Shown one piece after another: positions 1-9,196 of a stretch of 64,000 nt of DNA. Each line of letters starts with the position of its first letter. Within the stretch, counting starts at the first letter, position 1. This stretch comes from Palsa-504 sp963769715. Lineage in GTDB: Bacteria; Actinomycetota; Actinomycetes; Streptosporangiales; Streptosporangiaceae. Made by a program: the position numbers and the translations under genes. The stretch spans positions 1-64,000 of the forward strand of contig CAVYNE010000008.1 in the NCBI GenBank assembly GCA_963769715.1, written 5' to 3'. The notes beneath the pieces are model-generated. The model made no database searches. It saw only the letters and a list, made by a program, of their open reading frames with translations, and had not been told where the DNA came from.

Positions 1-1016
1 CAGTCCGGGTCCTTCAGGCCGTTGCCGGTGATCGTGCAGACCACCCGGGATCCGGCCGGGATCTGCCCGCTCGCGCTGACCCGCAGCAGCCCGGCTACGC
101 TCGCGGCCGAGGCGAGCTCGCCAAACACCGCCTCCTGGGTGGCCAGCAGCCGGTAGGCGGCGAGGATTTCCCGATCGGTGACCGAATCGATCAGGCCGCC
201 CGACTCGTCCCGGGCCGCCTCCGCCAGCAACCAGGACGCCGGGTTGCCGATCCTGATCGCGGTTGCGATCGTTTGCGGCTGCAGCACGGGCCGACCGGTC
301 ACGATCGGCGCCGCGCCGCTAGCCTGGAACCCGAACATCCGCGGCGACTGAGACGCCAGGCCCGCCCGCTGGTACTCGGTGTATCCCATCCAGTAGGCGG
401 TGATGTTCCCCGCGTTGCCGACCGGCAGGCAGTGCACATCGGGCGCGTCGCCGAGTTCGTCCACGATCTCGAACGCGGCGGTTTTCTGGCCCTGCAGCCG
501 GTGCGGGTTCACCGAGTTGACCAGCGCCACCGGGTACTCGGCGGCCAGCTTCCTGGCCAGCTCCAGGCAGTCGTCGAACGAACCTTCGACCTGCAGCAGC
601 CTGGCCCCGTGCACCAGCGCCTGGGCAAGCTTGCCGATGGCGATCTTGCCGCGCGGCACGAGCACCGCGCAGGTGATCCCGGCCCGGGCGGCGTAGGCGG
701 CGGCGCTGGCGCTGGTGTTGCCGGTCGACGCGCAGATCACCGCCTTGGCGCCCGACCCGGCGGCCATGCTGATGGCCACCGTCATGCCCCGGTCCTTGAA
801 CGAGCCGGTCGGGTTGGCCCCCTCGACCTTGAGGTATACCTCGCAGCCGGTGCGGGCGGACAGGACCGGGGCGGCCAGCAACGGGGTACCGCCCTCGCGC
901 AGGCTGACCACCGGCGTGGCTTCGGTGACCGGCAGCCGGCCCCGGTATTCGGCGATCACCCCGCGCCACGGTCCCCCTACCCGCTTGGCCTGGAGCTGAG
1001 GTTCGGTCACGATCAC
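1..1016 (-). CDS. thrC: threonine synthase, 3' end beyond window
   Basis: PLP enzyme converting O-phosphohomoserine to threonine, the last step of threonine synthesis. The minus-strand reading gives WRGVIAEYRGRLPV near the start, then the PLP-lysine region VEGANPTGSFKDRGM and the CASTGNTSASAAAYAARAG segment, all diagnostic of ThrC. The GTG start at 1016 overlaps the hom stop in a GTGA, so the two are translationally coupled; a second in-frame GTG lies two codons later. The C-terminus lies outside the window, and thrB probably follows there, as in other actinomycetes (inference). No defects are seen in the visible part. Confidence 0.95.
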   Translation of the reverse strand, partial: MIVTEPQLQAKRVGGPWRGVIAEYRGRLPVTEATPVVSLREGGTPLLAAPVLSARTGCEVYLKVEGANPTGSFKDRGMTVAISMAAGSGAKAVICASTGNTSASAAAYAARAGITCAVLVPRGKIAIGKLAQALVHGARLLQVEGSFDDCLELARKLAAEYPVALVNSVNPHRLQGQKTAAFEIVDELGDAPDVHCLPVGNAGNITAYWMGYTEYQRAGLASQSPRMFGFQASGAAPIVTGRPVLQPQTIATAIRIGNPASWLLAEAARDESGGLIDSVTDREILAAYRLLATQEAVFGELASAASVAGLLRVSASGQIPAGSRVVCTITGNGLKDPD

Positions 1017-2326
1017 TCCTCCTCCCCTTCCACCCGCATCACGCTGGCGACCGCGCGGACCACCGGCAGTGCTTCGAGTTCGCGGACGGTCGCGGCGAGC
1101 GCCGCGTCCCGTGCGGTGTGCGTCACGATCACTAGTTGCGCCTCGGTGCCCCGGCTGGCCTGGCGGACCGCCTCGATGGAGACGTCGTGCCGCGCGAACG
1201 CCTCGGCCACCGGGGCGAGCACACCGGGCTTGTCGTCCACGTCGAGCGAGACGTGGTAACGGGTGAGCGTCTCCCCCATCGGCATGACCGGCAGGCCGGC
1301 GTAGGTGGACGCGTCCGGACCGCGCGTACCCGCCAGCCGGTTCCTGGCCACGGCGACGATGTCGCCGAGCACGGCGCTCGCGGTCGGGGTGCCGCCGGCG
1401 CCCGCGCCGTAGAACATCAGCCGGCCGGCCGACTCGGCCTCGACGAACACCGCGTTGTAGGCCTCGCTGACGGAGGCGAGCGGATGGCTGCGCGGGATCA
1501 TCGCGGGGTGCACCCGGACCGAGACGCCGCCGTCGGACCGTTCGCAGATGGCGAGCAGCTTGACCACCCGGCCGAGCGCCCTGGCGCTGAGGATGTCGGT
1601 GGCGGTGACCTCGGTGATGCCCTCGCGGTGCACATCCGCCGCGGTCACCGGGGTGTGGAAGGCCAGGCCGGCCAGGATGGCCGCCTTCGCGGCCGCGTCG
1701 AACCCCTCCACATCGGCCGTCGGATCGGCCTCGGCGTAGCCGAGCGCCTGCGCCTCCTCGAGGGATTCGGCGAAGCCCGCACCCGAGGAGTCCATCCGGT
1801 CGAGGATGAAGTTGGTGGTGCCGTTGACGATGCCGAGCACGCGGTGCACGGTGTCCCCGGCCAGCGACTCGCGCAGCGGCCGGAGCAGCGGGATCGCGCC
1901 GGCCACGGAGGCCTCGTAGTACAGGTCGGCCCCGTACTCGCGGGCCGCCCCGTAGATCTCCGCGCCGTTCTCGGCCAGCAGGGCCTTGTTCGCGGTGACG
2001 ACCGGCTTGCCGCCCTTCAGCGCGGCGAGTATTAGCGACCTGGCCGGCTCGATGCCGCCGATCACCTCGACCACGATGTCGACGTCGGGCCGGGTGGCCA
2101 GCGCATGCGCATCCACGGTGAGCAGCGAGCGGTCGATCTCGGCGGGCCGCCGGTGCCCGACCCGCCGCACCGCGATCCCGGCCAGCTCCAGCCGGGCCCC
2201 GACACGCAGGGCGAGGTCCTCGGCCTGCTCGATGAGCAGCCGGGCCACCTGCGACCCCACGACACCGCAGCCGAGCAGAGCTACCTTCAGCGTGGGCACG
2301 GTTGGTTTCTCCGGCGAATCAGTCAT
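1013..2326 (-). CDS. hom: homoserine dehydrogenase
   Basis: NAD(P)H-dependent reduction of aspartate semialdehyde to homoserine, the branch point to threonine and methionine. The 437 residues carry the Rossmann motif LLGCGVVGSQVARLL (about 17-31), TANKALLAE, and the family signature EASVAGAIPLLRPL followed by GIVNGTTNFIL. The C-terminal quarter, from YHVSLDVDDKPGVLA, is an ACT domain, which in this family mediates threonine feedback inhibition. The ATG at 2326 overlaps the lysA stop (ATGA) and the gene's own stop overlaps thrC. Length is normal and the gene looks intact. Confidence 0.97.
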   Translation of the reverse strand: MTDSPEKPTVPTLKVALLGCGVVGSQVARLLIEQAEDLALRVGARLELAGIAVRRVGHRRPAEIDRSLLTVDAHALATRPDVDIVVEVIGGIEPARSLILAALKGGKPVVTANKALLAENGAEIYGAAREYGADLYYEASVAGAIPLLRPLRESLAGDTVHRVLGIVNGTTNFILDRMDSSGAGFAESLEEAQALGYAEADPTADVEGFDAAAKAAILAGLAFHTPVTAADVHREGITEVTATDILSARALGRVVKLLAICERSDGGVSVRVHPAMIPRSHPLASVSEAYNAVFVEAESAGRLMFYGAGAGGTPTASAVLGDIVAVARNRLAGTRGPDASTYAGLPVMPMGETLTRYHVSLDVDDKPGVLAPVAEAFARHDVSIEAVRQASRGTEAQLVIVTHTARDAALAATVRELEALPVVRAVASVMRVEGEEE

Positions 2327-3711
2327 CCGACATCCAGGCTTAGCAGATCGTCAAGGGTCTCGCGGCGGACGATCGTCCGGGCCGCGCCCGCGCCGACCGC
2401 GACCACGGCCGGGCGCGAGACGTGGTTGTAGTTGCTGGCCAGCGACCGGCAGTAGGCGCCGGTGGCCGGCACGGCGAGCAGGTCGCCGGGGGCCAGATCC
2501 GACGGCAGGTACGCGTGCCGCACCACGATGTCGCCGCTTTCGCAGTGCCTGCCGACCACCCGGGACAGCATCGGCGGGGCGGCCGAGGCGCGCGAGGCCA
2601 GCGCGCACGCATAGGAGGCGTCGTACAGCGCGGTCCTGATGTTGTCGCTCATGCCGCCGTCCACGCTGACGTAGGTCCGCAGCCCGTCCACGTCCTTGAC
2701 CGTGCCCACCGTGTACAGCGACACGGTGGACGGCCCGACGATGCCGCGGCCCGGCTCGACGGTCAGCCGGGGCCGGGCCAGTCCGGCGGCCCGGCACTGC
2801 CCGTCCACGATGTCGCGCAGGCTCTGCGCGAGTTCCTTGACCTCGGGGGCGTCGTCCTCTTCGGTGTAGGCGATGCCGAACCCGCCGCCGAGGTCGAGCT
2901 CGGCGATCTCGATGCCGTGCTCGTCGCGGATCCTGACCGCCAGCCCGACCACCCGGTGCGCGGCCACCTCGAAGCCGGCTGTGTCGAAGATCTGCGAGCC
3001 GATGTGCGAGTGCAGCCCGGCGAACGACAGGCCCGGGCAGGCGATGACCCGCCGCACCGCCTCGTCGGCGGCCCCGGAGGCCAGCGAGAAGCCGAACTTC
3101 TGGTCGTCGTGCGCGGTTGCCATGAACTCGTGGGTGTGCGCCTCCACCCCGGTGGTCACCCGGACCAGCACGTTGGGCTTGGTCATCGCTTCTTCGGTCA
3201 GGTAGGCGAGCCGGGCGATCTCCTCGAACGAGTCCACCACGATGTGGCCCACACCGACCGAGACGGCCAGGGCGAGCTCGTCGAGCGTCTTGTTGTTGCC
3301 GTGCATGGTGATCTGTTCGGGCGGCACCCCAGCCGACAGCGCCACCTCGAGCTCGCCGCCGGTACAGACGTCGATGCCCAGGCCCTCCGAGCTCACCCAG
3401 CGCAGCATCGCCCGGGAGCAGAACGCCTTCGCGGCGTAGAACACCCGGCCGTCGGGACCGAATGCCTCCAGGTAATCACGACAACGCGACCGAACGTCCT
3501 CCTCGTCGCAGACGTACAGCGGCGTGCCGAACTCGGCGGCCAGATCCCGCACGTCCACCCCGCCGAGCGTCAGCACGCCCCCGGATCGCCGGGCGCCGCG
3601 CGGCCAGATCGCGGGGTACAGCGCGTTCAGATCCTCCGGCGCGGCCGGCGGATGGTCGGCGGGCAGCACGTCACCATGGCGTGGCCCGGCCGGATGCGCG
3701 ACACGGCTCAT
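2323..3711 (-). CDS. lysA: diaminopimelate decarboxylase
   Basis: Last step of lysine synthesis: PLP-dependent decarboxylation of meso-diaminopimelate. The 462 residues form an alanine-racemase-fold barrel plus C-terminal beta domain. Visible motifs are FYAAKAFCS with the PLP lysine at residue 95, LHSHIGSQI, the GGGFGIAY phosphate loop, VEPGRGIVG, and HCESGDIV, which supplies the active-site Cys from the partner subunit. A ribosome site AAAGGGAA sits just before the ATG. It lies between an ArgS-related gene and hom, the arrangement known from other actinobacteria. Intact. Confidence 0.97.
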   Translation of the reverse strand: MSRVAHPAGPRHGDVLPADHPPAAPEDLNALYPAIWPRGARRSGGVLTLGGVDVRDLAAEFGTPLYVCDEEDVRSRCRDYLEAFGPDGRVFYAAKAFCSRAMLRWVSSEGLGIDVCTGGELEVALSAGVPPEQITMHGNNKTLDELALAVSVGVGHIVVDSFEEIARLAYLTEEAMTKPNVLVRVTTGVEAHTHEFMATAHDDQKFGFSLASGAADEAVRRVIACPGLSFAGLHSHIGSQIFDTAGFEVAAHRVVGLAVRIRDEHGIEIAELDLGGGFGIAYTEEDDAPEVKELAQSLRDIVDGQCRAAGLARPRLTVEPGRGIVGPSTVSLYTVGTVKDVDGLRTYVSVDGGMSDNIRTALYDASYACALASRASAAPPMLSRVVGRHCESGDIVVRHAYLPSDLAPGDLLAVPATGAYCRSLASNYNHVSRPAVVAVGAGAARTIVRRETLDDLLSLDVG

Positions 3712-3735
3712 GGGTTCCCTTTCGTAGCGAGCGGC

Positions 3736-4784
3736 CTACAGGCGGCCGGGCGCGCCGATCCCGAGCAGCCCGAGGCCGGCGGCGAGCCCGGTTCGCGCTG
3801 CGTCCGCCAGCCACAGTCTTTCGCTGCTGATACTCGATACTGTCGTGAAGCTGGTAGTGCTCATAGTCTCAATCGTCCGCGCTGCCAACTCCTCCAGGTA
3901 CCCGGCGAACTCGTCGGGACGTCCACGGCGCGCCGCCATGGCCACCCGTTCCGGGAGCCAGGACAACGCGTCGAGCAGCGCCAGCTCTCCCGGTTCGGCG
4001 AGCAGGCGCGGCGTGAACCCGGCTGGCCTGGTCCCCAGCGCGGCGGCCCAGCGCAGCACGGCGGCAGCGGCGGCATGCGCGTACCGAACAGCATAGGCGG
4101 GATTGGCCAGGACGTGCCGCGCGATAACCGCCGCCTTGGGGGCGGGAGCACCCAAGGGGCCGTCCACAGGGCTGCTCACGGGTCCGCCGGGCGGCATCCG
4201 GGCGAGCGCGAACCGCACCGCGTCGGCCCCGGCGTACCGGGCCGCCTCCGCCACGGGCCCGTCCCCGGGCTGGGCTATCGGCTGGCGCTAGTCGGCTGGG
4301 CGGCTGGCAGGGGAACCGGGGCGGGAACCGAGCCCCGTTCGGCATCAGGAAGGACGGTGGCGCCCGCGGCGGCGGACAGACGGGCGGTCAGGTTCGCGGC
4401 GAGGGCCGCCCGGGCCTGCGGCCAGTCTGGCGCGGCGGCCAGCGCGCCCGGCGCGGCGGGCACCGTGCGGCCGCGCAGCGCGTCGCTATGCGTGCAGGCC
4501 GGGCCCGCCCGGGCGATCCGCACCGCGAGGCCGGCCAGCGTGTCGTGGGTGACGGTCACGGTGAGGAACCCGGGCCCGGTCACCTCGGCGGCGGCGATCC
4601 AGGGCTCGCCCGCGAGTTGATCGGCCAGCGCCGCGGCCACGTCGCGCGGGTCCTGGCCCGGCCGGGTCAGGCGGAACGGCAGGCTGGACGCGTAACTCCC
4701 CGGCGCCGGGCCCGGGCGAAGCACAGGATCGCCGTCCTGGCCGGCCGCGGCGAGAAGCGCCTGCCGCAGCGCGGCGGTGATCAC
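3736..4784 (-). pseudogene. nrtL: ArgS-related anticodon-binding protein NrtL, frameshifted
   Basis: Two adjacent reading frames encode the halves of one protein. The first (GTG at 4784, immediately after the response-regulator stop) is an arginyl-tRNA synthetase N-terminal-like domain (SYASSLPFRLTRPG, AAAEVTGPGFLTVTV) ending at a TAG at 4275-4277. The second frame resumes around 4286 (AQPGDGPVAEAARYAGADA) and gives a DALR-type anticodon-binding domain (LANPAYAVRYAHAAA). Catalytic HIGH and KMSKS motifs are absent, as expected for NrtL. The frames can be joined only across about 10 bases near 4277-4287, and no slippery heptamer is seen there. Either a one-base indel has inactivated the gene or the consensus has an error. 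The 3' half could also start from GTG 4254 as a separate chain. Confidence 0.8.
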
Positions 4785-5210
4785 TTAGGGTGGGCTTGGG
4801 GGAGAAAAGGGTGGGCTTGGGGGAGAAAGCGGAGCGACGCCCGCCAGTTCACGGATCACGCGGATCATCTCGTTCGGGTCGAAAGGCTTGGTGAGGTAGG
4901 CGTCCGCGCCCACGTGAGCGCCCCTGGTCTTGTCGTCCTCCTGGGCGCGGGCGGTGATCAGCACCACCTTGATGTGGGCGGTCTCCGGCGACTTGCGCAG
5001 CTGGACCGCCGTCTCCCAGCCGTCGAGCCGCGGCATCATCACGTCGAGAGTGATGACGTCCGGGGCGATTTCCGTCACTTTGTCCAGGCAATCTTGGCCG
5101 TCCACCGCCATCTCGACGTCAAACCCCTCAAGCTGGAGGTTGACCGCGATCAGCCGCCTGATCACTTCGTCGTCGTCTACGACGAGCACCCGTCCCAGTA
5201 CCTGCCTCAC
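4785..5210 (-). CDS. single-domain response regulator
   Basis: CheY-like receiver of 141 residues with no output domain. Acidic pocket D12-D14, phospho-acceptor D56 (ITLDVMMPRLDG), T86 (LITARA) and K108 (LTKPFDP) are all present, so phosphorylation chemistry should be intact. The last 15 residues are proline/serine rich (PPSPPFSPPSPP), encoded by a tandem DNA repeat and atypical for a receiver tail. No histidine kinase is nearby. The TAA stop is followed directly by the nrtL GTG, so it probably heads the nrtL-lysA-hom-thrC operon. A GTG start is used at 5210, and the stem-loop at 5280 lies in its leader. Confidence 0.92.
   Translation of the reverse strand: MRQVLGRVLVVDDDEVIRRLIAVNLQLEGFDVEMAVDGQDCLDKVTEIAPDVITLDVMMPRLDGWETAVQLRKSPETAHIKVVLITARAQEDDKTRGAHVGADAYLTKPFDPNEMIRVIRELAGVAPLSPPSPPFSPPSPP
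4787..4829. repeat. two-copy tandem repeat encoding Pro/Ser tail
   Basis: The unit AGGGTGGGCTTGGGGGAGAA occurs twice in direct succession. On the minus strand it encodes the repeated proline-serine end of the response regulator. It looks like a slippage duplication at the 3' end of the gene. Confidence 0.85.
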
Positions 5211-5279
5211 CTGCGTGAGGGTAGCGTCTTCTGGCCGGTGCCGGCGCCCCAGGACACGTTATCCAGTACCGGCCTAGCG

Positions 5280-5304
5280 CGAACGGGCCTTTTGAGCCCG
5301 TTCG
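5280..5304. other. stem-loop upstream of response regulator
   Basis: Perfect 9-bp inverted repeat CGAACGGGC / GCCCGTTCG with a 7-base loop CTTTTGA. It lies between the response-regulator start (minus, 5210) and the tRNA (plus, 5431). It could be a leader structure of the amino-acid operon or a protein-binding palindrome. There is no T-run on either side, so a classical terminator is less likely. Confidence 0.55.
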
Positions 5305-5430
5305 AGCGGCCGGTGCGCGCCTACGGCGAGAACCACAGCGGGATCTGGATAACGTGGACCATCGCTTGAGACGCTGCGCGACCGCGTGTCTGGGAGGGCT
5401 CGCCGGCTGGTACCCTTTTCCAGGCGCGTA

Positions 5431-5502
5431 GCCCCCATAGCTCAGGGGAGAGAGCAACGGCCTCCGGAGCCGTGAGCGCAGGTTCGAATCCTGCTGGGGG
5501 CG
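5431..5502 (+). tRNA. tRNA-Arg (anticodon CCG)
   Basis: Full cloverleaf: acceptor GCCCCCA / TGGGGGC, D-arm GCTC...GAGC, anticodon stem ACGGC / GCCGT around loop CTCCGGA (anticodon CCG, reads CGG), and T-arm GCAGG-TTCGAAT-CCTGC. Discriminator G at 5502; CCA is not encoded. A possible -10 TACCCT lies at 5411-5416. No integrase or att duplication is visible beside it. Confidence 0.93.
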
Positions 5503-5547
5503 CCCATCATGACCAGGCGAAACACCGTCTGGCTGCCGACCGGCTGG

Positions 5548-5781
5548 TCAGGGTATCTCGCTGCCCTCATCGTCTTTCCACTCGCCGCCGTGCTTTCTGG
5601 CATATCTCCGCTGCTTGCGGTCCGAGTCGGCATAGTTGCTGTACATGTTTTCCGCGGTGCGATTGGACCTGCGGCTGACCACTCGCGTTTCAAAGCCGAC
5701 GAGCACCCAGAAGCAGTAGACCCCCAGGATCAGCACTGCCACGATGATTATGTACTCCCACCACACCTCTATCGCCTTCAT
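5548..5781 (-). CDS. small single-pass membrane protein
   Basis: About 77 residues starting MKAIEVWWEY, with one strongly hydrophobic helix (YIIIVAVLILGVYCFWVLVG) and then a charged cytoplasmic tail rich in Arg, Lys, Glu and Tyr (YSNYADSDRKQRRYARK). An upstream in-frame GTG (GVSLNRQLW) would add eight residues; longer extensions look non-coding. The Shine-Dalgarno is weak. No family is recognised. It lies alone between the tRNA and the aminotransferase. The hydrophobic-then-charged pattern supports a real gene. Confidence 0.6.
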   Translation of the reverse strand: MKAIEVWWEYIIIVAVLILGVYCFWVLVGFETRVVSRRSNRTAENMYSNYADSDRKQRRYARKHGGEWKDDEGSEIP

Positions 5782-6015
5782 CCATAGCTGACGGTTCAGA
5801 CTCACGCCTGCCCGGCATGGCTGGAGATAAACGGCGAACGCGGGGCGCCCACCGGATGGCAGACGCCCGTCGTGACCAGACAAAACACCGCGTATCCAGC
5901 CAGTGCACGGCACGCTCGCGAAGAGCGTGGAGGCGTACCGGCACTGACCGCCACGTCCAGGGCACCAACAATGGGTGATGTGAGCTGTGCCGGGTCGCGC
6001 TGATCGGCACCGCGG

Positions 6016-7185
6016 TCAGGCGGCCGACCCGAGGTAGTCGAGGGCGGCGCTGAGCCCGTCGCGGGCGATGGGTACGCCCGCCCGGGCCAGCCCCATCTCC
6101 ACCCCGCACAGGGCGCCGGCCAGCGAGAGGTCGCCGAGATCCCCGAGATGGCCGATGCGGAACACCCGGCCGGCCAGCCGGCCGAGCCCGGCGCCGAGCG
6201 ACATGTTGTAGTGCTCCAAGATCAGCCGGCGTACCTGGTCCGGGTCGTGCCCGTCAGGGACCATGACAGCAGTGAGCGTACTGGAGTAGTCGTCCGGGTT
6301 CTGACACACGATCTCAAGCCCCCAGCCGCGGACCGCCCGGCGGGTCGCCTCCGCATGCCGGGCGTGCCGGGCGAAGACGGCGGGCAGGCCTTCCTCGTCG
6401 AACATGGCCAGGGCCTCACGCAGCCCGAACAGCAGGTTGGTGGCGGGCGTGTAGGGGAACAGGCCGGTCTCGGCGGCCGCGAGCACCGGCTGCCAGTCCC
6501 AGTAGCTGCGCGGCAGCCGGGCTCGCGGCGCGGCAGCGAGGGCCTTCTCGCTGATCGCGTTCAGGCCCAGGCCGGGGGGCAGCATCATGCCTTTCTGGGA
6601 GCACCAGATCGTGACGTCGACGCCCCACGCATCGTGCCGGTAGTCGACAGAACCGAGCGAAGAGATCGCGTCGACCAGCAGCAAGGCGGGATGGCCGGCG
6701 CTGTCCATCGCCGCCCGTATCAGCGGGATCTGGCTGGCACACCCGGTGGACGTCTCGTTCGCCACGATGGTGACCGCCTTGATCTGGTGCCCCGGGTCCG
6801 CGGCCAGCTTCTCGTGCACCTGGGCCGCCTGGACGCCCTGGCGCCAGTCACCGGGGACGAGGTCCACGTCCAGGCCGAGGTTCTTGGCCATCTGCGACCA
6901 CAAGGTGGCGAAATGCCCGGTGTCGAAGGCCAGCACGCGGTCGCCCGGCGACAGCGTATTGACGAGCGCGGCCTCCCAGGCGCCGGTGCCTGACGAGGGG
7001 TAGACCGCGACGGGCCTGGTGCTGCCGCACAACCGCCCCAGTCCGGCCAGCACGCCGCGGGCCAGCGCGGCGAACTCGGGACCGCGGTGATCGATCGTGG
7101 GCGCCGCCATCACCCGCAGCACCCGGTCAGGGACATTCGTCGGCCCGGGGATCTGGAGGAAGTGCCGGCCGCTCTGGTACGCCAT
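6016..7185 (-). CDS. class-V aminotransferase (serine/alanine-glyoxylate type)
   Basis: PLP-dependent fold-type I enzyme of 389 residues that probably transfers the amino group of serine or alanine to glyoxylate. Seen: QIPGPTNVPDRVL at the N-terminus, SSGTGAWEAAL, VANETSTGCAS, VDAISSLGS (Asp contacting the PLP ring) and TIWCSQKGMMLPPGLG with the PLP lysine at residue 198. The ATG at 7185 is preceded by GAAAGGACG, which fixes the start; sequence further upstream does not look coding. The upstream plus-strand remnant of a glycolate-oxidase-like FAD protein suggests a former glyoxylate/glycolate pair (inference). Exact substrate unknown. Confidence 0.9.
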   Translation of the reverse strand: MAYQSGRHFLQIPGPTNVPDRVLRVMAAPTIDHRGPEFAALARGVLAGLGRLCGSTRPVAVYPSSGTGAWEAALVNTLSPGDRVLAFDTGHFATLWSQMAKNLGLDVDLVPGDWRQGVQAAQVHEKLAADPGHQIKAVTIVANETSTGCASQIPLIRAAMDSAGHPALLLVDAISSLGSVDYRHDAWGVDVTIWCSQKGMMLPPGLGLNAISEKALAAAPRARLPRSYWDWQPVLAAAETGLFPYTPATNLLFGLREALAMFDEEGLPAVFARHARHAEATRRAVRGWGLEIVCQNPDDYSSTLTAVMVPDGHDPDQVRRLILEHYNMSLGAGLGRLAGRVFRIGHLGDLGDLSLAGALCGVEMGLARAGVPIARDGLSAALDYLGSAA

Positions 7186-7248
7186 GACTACGTCCTTTCT
7201 TCGGGGTCCTTTCTTCGGGCCACGGGGCCCTCTCCGACCCCGCAGGGC

Positions 7249-7495
7249 GCAGAGCTCGCGGAAGCGCTGCGCCGCGTGGTCGGTGGTGAGGTCCGGTTCG
7301 ACTCTTACACCAGGAGCCTCTTCTCGCGCGACGCCAGCATGTACACGATCGAGCCGATCGGGGTGGTCTTCCCCCGGGAGGCCCGCCAAACGGCTCTTCG
7401 ATCCGCAGAACCGGATGAACTCGGGGAAGATCGTGGACGCGCCCGCGATGACCGACCACCTGCGCGACGCGGCGCCGCCGCCCGGCTGGAGCTGA
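7249..7495 (+). pseudogene. remnant of FAD-linked oxidase (GlcD-like)
   Basis: Two non-adjacent pieces of one protein are fused. Bases 7249-7380 read AELAEALRRVVGGEVRFD then YTRSLFSRDASMYTIEPIGVVFPRE, the N-terminus of an FAD-binding type-4 oxidase. From about 7383, in another frame, comes KRLFDPQNRMNSGKIVDAP ending at TGA 7493-7495, the end of the oxidase domain. Several hundred codons between are missing and the frame changes at the junction. Bases 7501-7610 (VLAAYHDEHGVPLALAHVR then IDPHAEIVREVL) may be another coding fragment that I cannot assign. Confidence 0.8.
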
Positions 7496-7634
7496 CCACC
7501 CGGCGAGGTGCTGGCCGCCTACCACGATGAGCACGGCGTCCCCTTGGCGCTCGCGCATGTTCGGATCGATCCGCACGCTGAGATCGTCCGGGAGGTGCTA
7601 GCTCCGTCGTCGAGTGGGTAGTCCTGGTTGCCGG

Positions 7635-8895
7635 TTAGTGGTGTCCGGTGGGCGCGTGCTGCTGGCACAGCTCCTGTATCCCGGCGATGATGTCCATTTC
7701 GGTCAGGATGGGCCTCCAGGGCTCATCCTCCGGTGCGGCCGCGGTGGCAGGTTGCTGGTCCGGCTGTCCGGCCTGGTCGCGCTGGCGGGCGTGGTATTCG
7801 GCGTTGGCGAAGCAGGTGTAGATGGCGTAGTCCAGGTCGAGGCGCTCGCCGTACCAGGGCGGGATGATCGTCTCGGGGGTGATCTCGGCGTCGTGGCAGT
7901 CGTCGATGGTGCCGTCCGGCTGGGGCAGGGCGGGGCTGGGCGGGATGCCGGGGCTCCAGTACTGGATGTGGTGCAGGTCGATCCGGCGGGACTGACAGCC
8001 CGGGAACCGGCACCGGCAGGTGTCCCGTTCCCGGGCCGCGCGGCGCAGCGCGGCGGACGGCCGCCGCCGGCGACGGCCCAGGTCCAGGACGGTGCCGTCC
8101 CGGTCGTGCCGCATCCAGCTCAGCGCCGCAGCGCAGCCGGTCATCTGGGCGGTGCTGACGCTGACCGCCGGGCCGTCCTCCACATGGCACCGGGCCGGGT
8201 CCGCCGGGTCGCCTGGCACCGGCCGGGGGGCGGCCGGCCGTTTCCGCGGGAACGCCGGCCCCGCCGCCGTCAGGGGGGTCGTGGCGGTGGTCCAGGTCCC
8301 CGGCGGCCGCGCGCAGGGCCTGCAGCAGCACCGCCCCTTGCAGCGGCGGCAGCCGGAACGTCCCGGCCAGGGACCCGTCGTCCTCGAACCGCCAGGCCAG
8401 CCGCCGCCGGACCCGCGCCGCCGCGTCATCGGCGTGGCTGACCTGCCGGTGCGCGCGGGCGAATCGCTCCAGCTGATCCCCGGTCATCGGACCGGCGATC
8501 TCGGCCAGGCCGCGTTCGGTGGCCGGGGTCGCGATCCGGGTCAGCGCCCGGACCTTCGCATACGACAGCCGGGCCGCGGCGAACTCGGCGCGGATCACCG
8601 GCAGGTCCCGCAGCGCCCGGGCCACCCGGACATGCTCCCGGGCGGTGCCGGCCGACATCTGGCACTTCCAGGACAGCCACTGCGCGCAGCTGTTCATCTC
8701 CCAGCTGGCCCAGCCGCGGCGGGCATCGAAACCGGCCAGCAGGACCAGGAACCGGCACGTCGCCGCGGTCAGGTGCCCGGCCAGCTCGCAGATCTGCGCC
8801 TCCAGCCGCTTCAGCGGCACCGCATCCGGCGGATCGGGGTACGCGGGGTGGTCAGGGATCCCGGGTTCAGCGCCCGGCTTTCTCGTATCGAACAT
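7635..8895 (-). pseudogene. DUF222/13E12-family HNH endonuclease-like gene, frameshifted
   Basis: The N-terminal part from ATG 8895 (MFDTRKPGAEPG, then AGHLTAATCRFLVLLAGFDA, SARTHVRVARALRDLP-like helices) is the DUF222 domain. The frame changes between about 8200 and 8310, close to a G6 run at 8226-8231, and continues as CHVEDGPAVSVSTAQMTG, CRFPGCQSRRIDLHHIQYW and finally PWYGERLDLDYAIYTCFAN. The segment carrying the second half of the HNH motif (usually NL..LC..HH) is missing after HHIQYW, so both a frameshift and an internal deletion have occurred. The family is common and repetitive in actinomycetes. Confidence 0.85.
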
Positions 8896-8902
8896 GAATT
8901 TG

Positions 8903-8908
8903 ATATTA
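8903..8908 (-). promoter_or_regulatory. -10 box TAATAT of a leaderless start
   Basis: On the minus strand TAATAT is followed by exactly seven bases and the ATG at 8895, placing the transcript start at or next to the start codon. No Shine-Dalgarno is visible. The -35 is not clear. Confidence 0.5.
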
Positions 8909-9196
8909 GTAGCTAGGTCTGACATTTTCCTGGCATCAGGGACCGCATACGACGGGACGCCGGAGCGGGCGGGCGATGATATCGGCCGCCGTGTTCCGTC
9001 CTGCGGCTCCGACTGGGCAAGCCGTCCTTGTCGTTCCGCGTCTATATGACGCGGCAGCCTGGAGAATGCTGAGTTGCGAGCCTGGTCAATAGCCGGCATC
9101 CACCCAGCACGCGGTACACCGCAGGCCGCTTTGCGCGCCCTGCCCCGGCGGGCAGTTGACGACGGCGCTCCGCATCGTCATGGTGTGGACTAGCAG
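8909..9196. other. intergenic between divergent DUF222 and LacI genes
   Basis: About 290 bases with no convincing reading frame. It holds the upstream regions of both divergent genes and runs into the palindromic operator at 9197. Confidence 0.5.

Noticed and set aside
4254..4287. Programmed ribosomal frameshift in nrtL
   Set aside because: No slippery heptamer and no downstream structure at the only possible crossover; a plain indel is simpler.
2422..4620. 732-codon plus-strand frame antisense to lysA and nrtL
   Set aside because: Shadow of high-GC coding sequence; Arg/Gly/His-rich composition, no motif, and the opposite strand encodes well-defined enzymes.
5431..5502. tRNA-Arg as an integration site of an island
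   Set aside because: No direct repeat of the tRNA 3' end and no integrase adjacent; the integrase remnant lies 22 kb away.
6016..7389. Longer start for the aminotransferase at 7389
   Set aside because: The extra 68 residues look non-coding, overlap an FAD-oxidase remnant, and a good ribosome site lies before ATG 7185.
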